Shown one piece after another: positions 1-6,007 of a stretch of 6,007 bases of DNA. Position numbers and translations under genes: made by a program. The stretch spans positions 1-6,007 of the forward strand of contig JADINB010000128.1 in the NCBI GenBank assembly GCA_017694275.1, given 5' to 3'. The stretch is from Candidatus Egerieousia excrementavium. GTDB taxonomy: Bacteria > Bacteroidota > Bacteroidia > Bacteroidales > UBA932. How positions within the stretch are numbered: position 1 is the first letter of the stretch; each line of letters starts with the position of its first letter. A model generated the notes under the pieces. The model had not been told where the DNA came from. It saw only the letters and a list, made by a program, of their open reading frames with translations, and ran no database searches.

Positions 1-645
1 CCCATATCCCAGGCCGACATGGAAACGCTGTGCCGTATTCTGCCAGACACACGCCTGTACAATACATACGCGTCTACAGAAAGCGGCATCTTGTGTACAT
101 ACAATTTCAACCCATCATGCGGCGGAGAGGAGTGCATTGCAGGCTGCCTTGGCCGCCCCATGAAACACTCCAGGGTTTTCATTACGGAAAACGGGACGGT
201 TTCCTGCAGCGGAAAGACCCTTATGTTAGGCTACGCAGCAGACCGGGCCGCAACAGAGACCATAATGAAAGACGGGCTTCTTTACATGAACGATTGCGGC
301 AGGATAGACGAACGGGGCCGACTGCACCTTACCGGCAGAAAAGACGACACCATAAACGTAGGAGGACTGAAGGTGTCTCCCGTAGAGGTAGAGAACGCCG
401 CCCTCTCACATCCTTCTGTGGCAGATTGCATCTGCATAGCAGAGGAGCACCCCCTGATGGGAAACCGGCTCAAACTGCTTGTCGTACCGGCAGACGGAGA
501 AAAGTTCGACAAAAGGGAGATTGCCCGTTATCTTGGTTCAAGGCTGGAAAGTTACAAGATTCCTGCGCTTTACCAGACAGTTGAAAGCGTAAGACGCACA
601 TACAACGGCAAGATTGACCGCAAACATTACCGGCCGAAATCATGA
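1..645 (+). CDS. AMP-binding (ANL superfamily) acyl/aryl-CoA-ligase-like enzyme, 3' part
   Basis: The reading frame is open from the first base, so the N-terminal half (including the P-loop-like A3 motif) lies outside the window; 214 residues are visible. Numbering from the Met at base 19: YNTYASTESG (14-23) is the A5 motif. YMNDCGRID (89-97) is A7, with Asp92 as the ribose-binding Asp. TGRKDD (105-110) begins the A8 hinge, which continues to VEVE at 122-125. NGKIDRK (196-202) is A10, with Lys198 as the expected catalytic lysine of the adenylation step. These enzymes activate a carboxylic acid as acyl-AMP and usually pass it to CoA or a carrier protein. The hinge reads NVGG..VSPVEVE, closer to acyl/aryl-CoA ligases than to the VKIRG form of NRPS domains; this is inference. 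The substrate cannot be told, because its pocket is mostly upstream. An internal Met at 19 is not the start, since conserved core precedes it. The gene converges on the cysteine synthase gene with 3 nt between stops and is not part of that operon. Confidence 0.9.
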   Translation, partial: PISQADMETLCRILPDTRLYNTYASTESGILCTYNFNPSCGGEECIAGCLGRPMKHSRVFITENGTVSCSGKTLMLGYAADRAATETIMKDGLLYMNDCGRIDERGRLHLTGRKDDTINVGGLKVSPVEVENAALSHPSVADCICIAEEHPLMGNRLKLLVVPADGEKFDKREIARYLGSRLESYKIPALYQTVESVRRTYNGKIDRKHYRPKS

Positions 646-648
646 AAA
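646..648. other. Three-base convergent junction between two stop codons
   Basis: The TGA of the adenylating enzyme gene (643-645, + strand) and the TGA of the cysteine synthase gene (649-651, - strand) are separated only by AAA. I see no hairpin followed by a T-run on either strand near this point, so no intrinsic terminator can be named. Either the transcripts end inside the opposing gene, or termination depends on Rho. Confidence 0.85.
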
Positions 649-1557
649 TCAATCGTCGAACTGGGCAAACATTGTGGTAGACAGATATTTTTCAGCCCTG
701 TCAGGGAACAGCACAACAATATTCCCCGATTTTATCCTTGCTGCCGTACGTACTGCCGCAAGCATGGCGGCGCCGCTGCTCATTCCGGCAAATATACCCT
801 CTTTGGCTATGATCTGACGGGCCATATCTATGGCCTCCTCACTCTCTATAAGTTCTTGAATATCTATTTTGGAAGGATCATAGATGCCGGGGACAATAGC
901 CTCCTCCATATTCTTAAGCCCTTGTATATAGTGACCTTTTATAGGCTGCGCACAGACAACCGTTATGGAGGGCTTCATGGCTTTCAGAAATTTTGAAAGC
1001 CCCATAAGTGTTCCGGAAGTACCCAAAGCACATACCAGACAATCAATGTTGCCAGATGTCTGCTGCCAGATTTCCAGAGCCGTACTTTCATAATGGGCAA
1101 GATAGTTTGCCGCATTCGAGAACTGGTCCGGCATGAAATACTTGCCGGGGTTGTCAGCCACCAGTTTCCTGGCCATTCTTATGGCCCCGTCGGTTCCCTC
1201 TTCTGCAGGCGTAAGGATTACCTTTCCTCCGTAGGCCCTTATGATTTTGCGCCGCTCGATGGAAACGGCTGAACTCATTACTATTTCTACCGGATAGCCG
1301 CGTACTATTCCTATGATTGCAAGGCCTATTCCCGTATTGCCCGAAGTAGCCTCTATTATTGTCTGTCCGGGGCGCAGACGGCCGCTTCTCTCGGCCTCAT
1401 CTATCATTTTCAGTGCAATCCTGTCCTTTATGCTGCCTGTAGGATTGAATCCCTCAAGTTTTGCAAAAATATTTACACCTTTCTCAGGCGATAGCCTGTT
1501 GATTCTGACCATCGGTGTCATGCCGATTGTCTGAAGTATATCATCCTTGACATTCAT
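649..1557 (-). CDS. cysM: PLP-dependent cysteine synthase, CysM-like (O-acetylserine sulfhydrylase family)
   Basis: This enzyme makes cysteine by beta-replacement on an activated serine (O-acetylserine, or in some relatives O-phosphoserine) using sulfide or another sulfur donor. It is 302 residues long, normal for the family. GSIKDR (41-46) holds the PLP lysine, Lys44. TSGNTG (71-76) is the substrate loop, GTSGT (179-183) the phosphate-binding loop, and GMSSGAA (258-264) carries the Ser near the PLP ring nitrogen. The stretch QPIKGHYIQGLKNMEE (204-219), then VPGIYDP (222-228), and the tail DRAEKYLST (286-294) recall CysM of E. coli and Mycobacterium more than CysK; this is from memory of those sequences. 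The Met at 1557 is chosen as start because it lies 13 nt after the preceding stop and the protein then begins at the usual point (ILQTIGMTPMVR). The same frame is open to an ATG at 1614, but that start would overlap the upstream gene by 44 nt and add a 19-residue tail without family features. It is the last gene of the operon. CysK is the alternative name; the family is secure, the subtype less so. Confidence 0.92.
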   Translation of the reverse strand: MNVKDDILQTIGMTPMVRINRLSPEKGVNIFAKLEGFNPTGSIKDRIALKMIDEAERSGRLRPGQTIIEATSGNTGIGLAIIGIVRGYPVEIVMSSAVSIERRKIIRAYGGKVILTPAEEGTDGAIRMARKLVADNPGKYFMPDQFSNAANYLAHYESTALEIWQQTSGNIDCLVCALGTSGTLMGLSKFLKAMKPSITVVCAQPIKGHYIQGLKNMEEAIVPGIYDPSKIDIQELIESEEAIDMARQIIAKEGIFAGMSSGAAMLAAVRTAARIKSGNIVVLFPDRAEKYLSTTMFAQFDD

Positions 1558-1570
1558 ATTCGAAACAGAT

Positions 1571-2185
1571 TTAAATTCCTTGTAAAACACCGGCACCTTC
1601 ACGTACGATTTCAACCTCTCTGCCGGTACAATCCACGATTGTAGAGACCTCAGTTCCGCCGATTCCTCCGTCTATTACCAAATCGGCCGAATGACCCCAC
1701 TTTTCCTCAATCAGTTCCGGATTCGTGAGATATTCAATGTCATCATTTGGGTCATATGGCAGTGAAGAACACATAAGGGGCGCATCCAGCGCCCTGACTA
1801 TTTCGCGGATTATGGGATTGTCAGGCATGCGCACCCCCACCTCCCTGCGGTTTCTGAATATTTTCGGCAGATGCGAAGTCGCATTGAGCAAAAAGGTAAA
1901 CGGTCCGGGTAAGTTGCGCTTCATCAACCTGAAGGCAGCGTTGTCTATCTTCGCATAAAGTGTTATGCTGCTTATGTCGTAACATACAATAGACAGACGG
2001 TTCTTCCTGGGATCTATTCCCTTGATACGGCAAATTCTCTCCACAGCCCGCTCCTTAAGCGCATGGCAGCACAGAGCATAGACTGTATCGGTGGGAGCGA
2101 TTATCACTCCGCCGTTTTCGAGAATCTCGGTTATCTGCCTGATTGTCTCCGGGCTGTTCTGTTTGTCATAAAGTCTTACAGGCAT
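1571..2185 (-). CDS. Sua5/YrdC/YciO-family protein, YciO type (possible threonylcarbamoyl-AMP synthase)
   Basis: This 204-residue protein belongs to the superfamily whose TsaC/Sua5 members make threonylcarbamoyl-AMP from Thr, bicarbonate and ATP for the t6A modification at tRNA position 37. Visible family motifs are GGVIIAPTDTVYAL (25-38), RICRIKG (50-56), LPGPFTFLL (92-100), VGVRMP (116-121), STIVDCT (181-187) and REGAG (195-199). The line-up along the whole length resembles E. coli YciO (about 206 residues), including AFRLMK (84-89). The basic KxR motif of TsaC/Sua5 reads K-G-I here (55-57), and the usual SAN-type motif is replaced by SSLPYDP (140-146), also as in YciO. E. coli YciO is reported to be a poor t6A synthase, so automatic naming as TsaC may overstate what is known. 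The start is 9 nt after the lspA stop, with no clear Shine-Dalgarno sequence. The protein is soluble, with no signal peptide. Fold and family are certain; the reaction is not. Confidence 0.93.
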   Translation of the reverse strand: MPVRLYDKQNSPETIRQITEILENGGVIIAPTDTVYALCCHALKERAVERICRIKGIDPRKNRLSIVCYDISSITLYAKIDNAAFRLMKRNLPGPFTFLLNATSHLPKIFRNRREVGVRMPDNPIIREIVRALDAPLMCSSLPYDPNDDIEYLTNPELIEEKWGHSADLVIDGGIGGTEVSTIVDCTGREVEIVREGAGVLQGI

Positions 2186-2194
2186 TGCAATGGG

Positions 2195-2827
2195 CTATTT
2201 GTCGAAATACTTGAACAGATTCTTCCTCTGGAAAAGGAGAAGGTAAATGCCGCCGACTGAAATACAGGCATCGGCAAAATTGAATATTGCCCGGAAAAAG
2301 ACAAATCTCTCTCCCCCCTTGAAGGGCACCCATTCCGGAAGAGTAGTGTCTATTATCGGAAAGTAGAACATGTCTACCACCTTACCCATAAGGAGAGGTG
2401 CATACCCGCCTCCTTCCGGCAGGAAAGTCGCGGTATCGAACCATGTAGACTCGCTGAAGAGCTGTCCGTAAAAGATACAGTCTATCACGTTTCCTATGGC
2501 GCCCACCAAAACAAGGGAGATTCCCACGAGCAGTCCCGTGGAAACCTCCTTTTCTTTCAGAAGTCTTTTTTTTATGAAAAAGATTATAAACGCTATGAGG
2601 GCTATTCTGAAGAGAGTGAGGAAGATTTTTCCAAAATCCCCGCCAAACTTGAGTCCGAAAGCAAAACCGCTGTTCTCAGTAAAGCAGATCTGAAACCACT
2701 CCTGGCCGAAAACATAAATGCTGTCGCCAATGGCCATATTCAACTTTACCACTATTTTTATTATCTGGTCTATTATGAGCAGACCTGTCACAAACAGTGA
2801 TATTGCAACTCCCTTCGACAGTTTCAT
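2195..2827 (-). CDS. lspA: Lipoprotein signal peptidase II
   Basis: This inner-membrane aspartyl protease removes signal peptides from prolipoproteins after the lipobox Cys has been acylated. The 210 residues contain four hydrophobic segments, at roughly 5-25, 68-86, 96-117 and 180-200. Conserved sites seen: Asp20 (IDQIIK) and Asn52 (ENSGFAFG); GNVID with Asp116; VVDMF with Asp152; and FNFAD with Asp186. By alignment to the Pseudomonas aeruginosa enzyme, Asp152 and Asp186 would be the catalytic pair. The Arg that normally follows the GNxxD Asp is Cys117 here. About 27 extra residues separate GNVID from VVDMF, and about 15 more lie between VVDMF and FNFAD, making the protein longer than the usual 155-170; I recall such insertions as normal in Bacteroidetes. 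The start is 9 nt after the stop of the DksA-like gene. Pairing of lspA with ileS is also known from E. coli, which supports both calls. A run of eight A's lies in codons 85-88. Confidence 0.97.
   Translation of the reverse strand: MKLSKGVAISLFVTGLLIIDQIIKIVVKLNMAIGDSIYVFGQEWFQICFTENSGFAFGLKFGGDFGKIFLTLFRIALIAFIIFFIKKRLLKEKEVSTGLLVGISLVLVGAIGNVIDCIFYGQLFSESTWFDTATFLPEGGGYAPLLMGKVVDMFYFPIIDTTLPEWVPFKGGERFVFFRAIFNFADACISVGGIYLLLFQRKNLFKYFDK
2566..2573 (-). repeat. Homopolymer of eight A (coding strand) inside lspA
   Basis: The + strand shows eight consecutive T's, which read on the coding strand as ATA AAA AAA AGA (Ile85-Lys86-Lys87-Arg88 of LspA). The run sits at the end of the second membrane segment, in a basic cytoplasmic-type loop where Lys/Arg is expected, so the amino acids explain the sequence. 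Such runs can cause replication or transcription slippage, and a one-base change here would cut LspA short before its catalytic motifs. Its presence is certain; any function is speculative. Confidence 0.5.
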
Positions 2828-2836
2828 ACGGCAAAA

Positions 2837-3259
2837 CTATCTCCGGTTCTTTGCCTCTACGGAAAGTGTTGCGTGAGGGACCAGCATAAGCCTCTCTTTG
2901 GGAATAAGTTTCCCTGTAACCCGGCATACGCCGTAAGTCTTGTTCTCGATTCTCACCAGAGCCGCTTCCAGAGACTGTATGAACTTGTACTGTCTCTGTG
3001 CCAGTTGTCCCGACTCCTCTTTGGAGAGTGCAGAAGCTCCCTCTTCCATAACATGGAACGTAGGAGAAGTATCCTCTACATCATTACTTGTACTGTGGGT
3101 AATGGCTGCACGCAAATGTTCGTAATCATCGCGCGCCTTTTCGAGTTTCTTAAGGATGATAGCCTTGAACTCCTGCAACTCCTCGTCACTGTACCTTACT
3201 TTTTCCAATTGGGGGGCTTGATTCTCATCTGCCTTTCCCTGAGCCTGTCTGCTATCCAT
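2837..3259 (-). CDS. TraR/DksA-family transcription regulator with degenerate zinc finger
   Basis: DksA-type proteins enter the secondary channel of RNA polymerase and alter promoter-complex stability, often together with ppGpp. The 140-residue protein has a charged N-terminus (1-22), a helical hairpin expected to form the coiled coil (about 25-108, with many E/K/R heptad-like stretches), and a C-terminal zinc-finger-like region (109-137: YGVCRVTGKLIPKERL, then PHATLSVEAK). The tip motif DxxDxA of DksA aligns with D60-V-E-D63-T-S, so both acidic residues are kept and Ala is Ser. Of the four zinc cysteines only Cys112 remains; the other three positions are Thr115, Ser133 and Ala136, so metal binding is unlikely. 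I recall this form as common in Bacteroidetes. The start is 29 nt after the ileS stop, and the stop is 9 nt before lspA. The gene sits between ileS and lspA, so its expression is probably tied to them. The family is clear from the C-terminus; whether it acts like DksA itself is inference. Confidence 0.93.
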   Translation of the reverse strand: MDSRQAQGKADENQAPQLEKVRYSDEELQEFKAIILKKLEKARDDYEHLRAAITHSTSNDVEDTSPTFHVMEEGASALSKEESGQLAQRQYKFIQSLEAALVRIENKTYGVCRVTGKLIPKERLMLVPHATLSVEAKNRR

Positions 3260-3288
3260 GATGCTTCTGTTTTTGTTTATAAAGTTTG
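3260..3288 (-). other. ileS to DksA-like gene spacer, AT-rich, no promoter seen
   Basis: This 29-nt spacer is the longest gap in the operon. Read on the coding strand it is A-rich just before the ATG and has no AGGAGG-like sequence. It also lacks the TAnnTTTG (-7) box expected of a Bacteroidetes housekeeping promoter, so the downstream gene is probably read from the ileS transcript. A-rich leaders are typical for start selection in this phylum. Confidence 0.5.
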
Positions 3289-6007
3289 TTATACCCTATC
3301 AATTTTTATGCTAAGAGTGCTGTTGTCCTCCCACTCTACTTCGGCTGCCCCGGCAATTTCATCTGCAAGGACTATTTCCGTACAAAGAGTCTGTCCGCAG
3401 ACATAGTCTCTGAAGGAATCCAACGCATCTGCAATCTCTTTCCTGTTAGAGATTGTAGCCCTTATCTTGTCTGTCACCTCAAAGTTACACTCTTTTCTCA
3501 AATTCTGTATCCTGTTTACAAGTTCTCTTGCCACTCCTTCCAGTCTGAGAGGCTCTGTAATTGTAATGTCAAGGGCGAGTGTCAGTTTGCCCTCAGAGGC
3601 GACAAGCCAGCCCGGCATGTCTTCAGATGTTATCTGATAGTCTTCGCTATCAAGGTATATTTCTGTTCCGCCGACAGTGAACGAATAACTTCCGCTCTTC
3701 TCTATCTTGGCTATGGTCTTCTGGTCGAAGAGAGCGAAGGCAGCGGAAATATCCTTCATGAATTTGCCGTACTTCTTGCCCAATGTCTTGAAATTAGGCT
3801 TTATCTTTTTGGTAATCAACCCTTCGGTGTCATGTATGAATTCTGCCTCCTTGACATTCACCTCATTGAGGACAAGTTTCTTGACCTTCTCAAACATCTG
3901 CTCTATGGAGTTGTCAAGAACCGGTATCACTATTCTTGCCAGCGGCTGCCTTACCTTTATGTTCACTTTCCTTCTGAGAGCCAGAATCATAGACGAACTT
4001 ATCTGAGCCAGCTCCATTCTTTGTTCCAGTTCCTTGTCTATCAGCGATATGTCATGTTCCGGCATGATTACCATGTGAACCGAACTCTCGCTGTGCCTTT
4101 GCGAGACTGCATTCAGATCAAGAAAAAGACGCTCCATGAAGAACGGGGCTATGGGAGCCGCAAGGATTGCCACAGTCTCCAGACAAGAGTAAAGAGTCTG
4201 ATACGCCGCGAGTTTGTCGCTATCCATAACTCCTCCCCAGAATCTCTTTCTGTTAAGGCGCACATACCAGTTGCTCAGGTGATCGCATACGAAATTCTGT
4301 ATCATGCGGCCGGCTGCTGTCACGTCATAATCTTCGTAACTCTCCTTAACATCTTTTATGAGGGAATTCATATATGAGATAATCCAACGGTCTATCTCTG
4401 GCCTTTCGCAAACGGGGACCTGCGGTTCTCTGGCCGTAAAGCCGTCTACATTTGCATAAAGTGCAAAGAAAGAATAGGTATTGTAGAGTGTTCCAAAGAA
4501 CTTTCTCTTCACTTCATCCACACCTGCCTCGTCGAACTTGATATTGTCCCAAGGCTGCGCATTGGTAAGTATATACCAGCGGAGCGAATCTGCACCATAT
4601 TTTTCCAGTGCCTTGAAAGGGTCTACCGCGTTCCCTAGCCTTTTGCTCATCTTGTTGCCATCCTTGTCAAGCACCAGACCGTTGGCAACGACATTTCTGA
4701 AGGCCACCTTATTGCTTACCATGGTCGAGATTGCATGGAGAGTAAAGAACCATCCACGTGTCTGGTCCACTCCCTCGGCAATAAAGTCAGCAGTCTGTCC
4801 GAACTCCGCAGATGAGAGCTTTGCAAGCCCTTCCTGCGCATAGGGCATGGCTCCGGAATCAAACCATACGTCTATGAGGTCTGTTTCTCTCTTCATGGGT
4901 TTGCCTGATGGAGAAACAAGAATCAGCTCGTCTACATAAGGGCGGTGCAAATCTATCCGGTCGTAATTTTCTGCAGAAAAGTCTTCAGGTACAAAACCTT
5001 TCTCTTTCAAGGGGTTGTTCTTCATAAAACCGGCCGCCACAGATTTCTCGAGTTCACTGTACAGTTCTGCGACAGAACCTATGCACTTCTCCTCGGCCTT
5101 GTCTTCGGTTCTCCATATCGGAAGCGGCGTTCCCCAGTATCTGCTGCGTGACAGATTCCAGTCCTGCAGATTTTCGAGCCATTTTCCAAACCGGCCGCTG
5201 CCGGTGCTTTCCGGCTTCCACCTTATTGTCTTGTTCAGTTCCACGAGTTTCTGCTGGACTGCCGTAGTCTTTATGAACCACGAATCCAGAGGATAGTAAA
5301 GCACAGGCTTGTCTGTACGCCAGCAATGTGGATATGAGTGGACATGTTTCTCTATCTTGAAAGCCTTGCCCTGCTGCTTTAAGGCAACACATATGTCTAC
5401 GTCTATCGTATCTGCATCGGGAGGCAGGGTCGGATCATAGGCATTCTTTACGAACCTGCCGGCAAAACGGGCATACTCATCCATGTTCACCCTCTCTCTG
5501 ACAAAACTCTCAGAAAGGTCTTCTATCCTGAACATTTTGCCTGTCCTGTCTACCATAGGCTGTGAAACTCCCTCCTTGTCCACTACAAAGAAAGGCGGTA
5601 TGTTGTTGAGTTTGCCTACCTTGTCGTCGTCTGCTCCAAAAGTCGGCGCTATATGGACTATACCAGTACCGTCTGATGTGGTAACATAGTCTCCAGTTAT
5701 CACGCGCATCATGCCATCTTCCGGTTTCATCCACGGTATAAGCTGCTCATACCTTATGCCTGCCATCTGAGGACCGCATATTACCTGCTCCGAAACCTTG
5801 AACGGTATAAGCTTGTCTCCCGGCTTATAGTCTGAAAGTTCCATCCCTTCCGCCTTCTTGTTGAAATGAGCATAAAGCAGATCCTTGGCAACCACATACG
5901 TTGCAGGGGCACCACTGTAAGGATTGAACGAGCGGACCTTCAGATACTCTATCGCAGGGCCGACACAGAGGGCCGCATTGCTGGGGAGTGTCCACGGAGT
6001 TGTGGTC
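3289..6007 (-). CDS. ileS: Isoleucyl-tRNA synthetase, type 2 (eukaryote-like), 5' end missing
   Basis: This enzyme charges tRNA-Ile with isoleucine using ATP and edits mischarged valine, in the cytoplasm. The frame is open to the right edge, giving 905 visible residues; about 200-250 N-terminal residues, including the HIGH-type ATP motif, should lie beyond base 6007. Counting visible residues: TTPWTLPSN (1-9) is the Thr-rich editing motif at the entry of CP1. GTGIVHIAP (113-121) followed by GADD (124-127) is the second editing motif with its conserved Asp. LSRSRYWGTPLPIW (285-298) marks the return to the catalytic core. DVWFDSG (379-385) and TRGWFF (416-421) are core motifs. KMSKR (452-456, bases 4639-4653) is the catalytic loop. 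SNWYVRLNRKRFW (578-590) lies in the anticodon-binding helical domain. The C-terminal ~220 residues are a lineage-type extension without the C-terminal zinc cysteines of type 1 enzymes. The Arg after KMSK and CWRTD in place of CWRC point to type 2. A GTG at 5893-5895 could look like a start but lies inside the CP1 region. It is the first visible gene of the operon. Confidence 0.99.
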   Translation of the reverse strand, partial: TTTPWTLPSNAALCVGPAIEYLKVRSFNPYSGAPATYVVAKDLLYAHFNKKAEGMELSDYKPGDKLIPFKVSEQVICGPQMAGIRYEQLIPWMKPEDGMMRVITGDYVTTSDGTGIVHIAPTFGADDDKVGKLNNIPPFFVVDKEGVSQPMVDRTGKMFRIEDLSESFVRERVNMDEYARFAGRFVKNAYDPTLPPDADTIDVDICVALKQQGKAFKIEKHVHSYPHCWRTDKPVLYYPLDSWFIKTTAVQQKLVELNKTIRWKPESTGSGRFGKWLENLQDWNLSRSRYWGTPLPIWRTEDKAEEKCIGSVAELYSELEKSVAAGFMKNNPLKEKGFVPEDFSAENYDRIDLHRPYVDELILVSPSGKPMKRETDLIDVWFDSGAMPYAQEGLAKLSSAEFGQTADFIAEGVDQTRGWFFTLHAISTMVSNKVAFRNVVANGLVLDKDGNKMSKRLGNAVDPFKALEKYGADSLRWYILTNAQPWDNIKFDEAGVDEVKRKFFGTLYNTYSFFALYANVDGFTAREPQVPVCERPEIDRWIISYMNSLIKDVKESYEDYDVTAAGRMIQNFVCDHLSNWYVRLNRKRFWGGVMDSDKLAAYQTLYSCLETVAILAAPIAPFFMERLFLDLNAVSQRHSESSVHMVIMPEHDISLIDKELEQRMELAQISSSMILALRRKVNIKVRQPLARIVIPVLDNSIEQMFEKVKKLVLNEVNVKEAEFIHDTEGLITKKIKPNFKTLGKKYGKFMKDISAAFALFDQKTIAKIEKSGSYSFTVGGTEIYLDSEDYQITSEDMPGWLVASEGKLTLALDITITEPLRLEGVARELVNRIQNLRKECNFEVTDKIRATISNRKEIADALDSFRDYVCGQTLCTEIVLADEIAGAAEVEWEDNSTLSIKIDRV

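Noticed and set aside
30..584. A 184-codon + strand frame inside the adenylating enzyme gene
   Set aside because: Its translation is Arg/His-rich and low in order, while the overlapping frame carries clear A5, A7, A8 and A10 motifs.
696..706. Inverted repeat CCCTG-T-CAGGG near the convergent gene ends, considered as a terminator
   Set aside because: The loop would be one base (three if the stem is 4 bp), no T-run follows on either strand, and it lies within conserved coding sequence of the cysteine synthase.
1558..1614. Longer cysteine synthase reading frame starting at 1614
   Set aside because: It would overlap the preceding gene by 44 nt and adds 19 residues without family resemblance; the Met at 1557 fits the family N-terminus and the spacing.
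2873..3406. A 177-codon + strand open frame across the DksA-like gene and the ileS end
   Set aside because: It is antisense to two well-supported genes, has no recognisable domain, and crosses their junction without any start signal.
3286..4377. A 363-codon open frame on the + strand, antisense to ileS
   Set aside because: It lies wholly over the conserved C-terminal and anticodon-binding parts of ileS, and its translation shows no family motif and an odd Cys/Tyr/Leu-rich composition. It is a shadow of the real gene.
5893..5895. GTG as a start of ileS
   Set aside because: Upstream codons to the window edge are open and encode the conserved TTPWTLPSN editing motif, so the gene continues beyond base 6007.
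1..6007. tRNA or rRNA genes, riboswitches, CRISPR arrays, insertion sequences or phage genes
   Set aside because: Almost every base is accounted for by conserved housekeeping coding sequence; I saw no direct-repeat arrays, terminal inverted repeats, or non-coding gaps longer than 29 nt.

Overview
The window looks like chromosomal DNA from a member of Bacteroidota, most likely Bacteroidales. Four things suggest this: a run of genes ileS - TraR/DksA-family gene - lspA on one strand; a eukaryote-like (type 2) isoleucyl-tRNA synthetase with a KMSKR loop; an LspA with a long insertion between its catalytic motifs; and start codons with no convincing Shine-Dalgarno sequence. The assignment is inference from these features, not from a database search.

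Layout: bases 1-645 (+ strand) hold the 3' end of an acyl/aryl-CoA-ligase-like adenylating enzyme whose start lies left of the window. It converges on a five-gene block on the - strand that fills the rest. In transcription order (right to left) this block is ileS (3289 to beyond 6007, 5' end missing), a TraR/DksA-family regulator with a degenerate zinc finger (2837-3259), lspA (2195-2827), a YciO-type Sua5/YrdC/YciO-family protein (1571-2185) and a CysM-like cysteine synthase (649-1557). Gaps are 29, 9, 9 and 13 nt, so they are probably one operon whose promoter lies upstream of ileS outside the window. The two converging genes stop only 3 nt apart.

Functionally the operon is housekeeping: tRNA charging (ileS), transcription control in the manner of DksA (stringent-type response), lipoprotein signal-peptide removal (lspA), a nucleotide- or RNA-binding protein of the tRNA-modification superfamily, and the last step of cysteine synthesis. 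The gap-free coding layout leaves no room for RNA genes, mobile elements or CRISPR arrays, and I saw none. I found no strong evidence of an undescribed system. The points worth a second look are lineage-specific departures from textbook motifs in DksA, LspA, YciO and IleS, an 8-A run inside lspA, and the 3-nt convergent junction.
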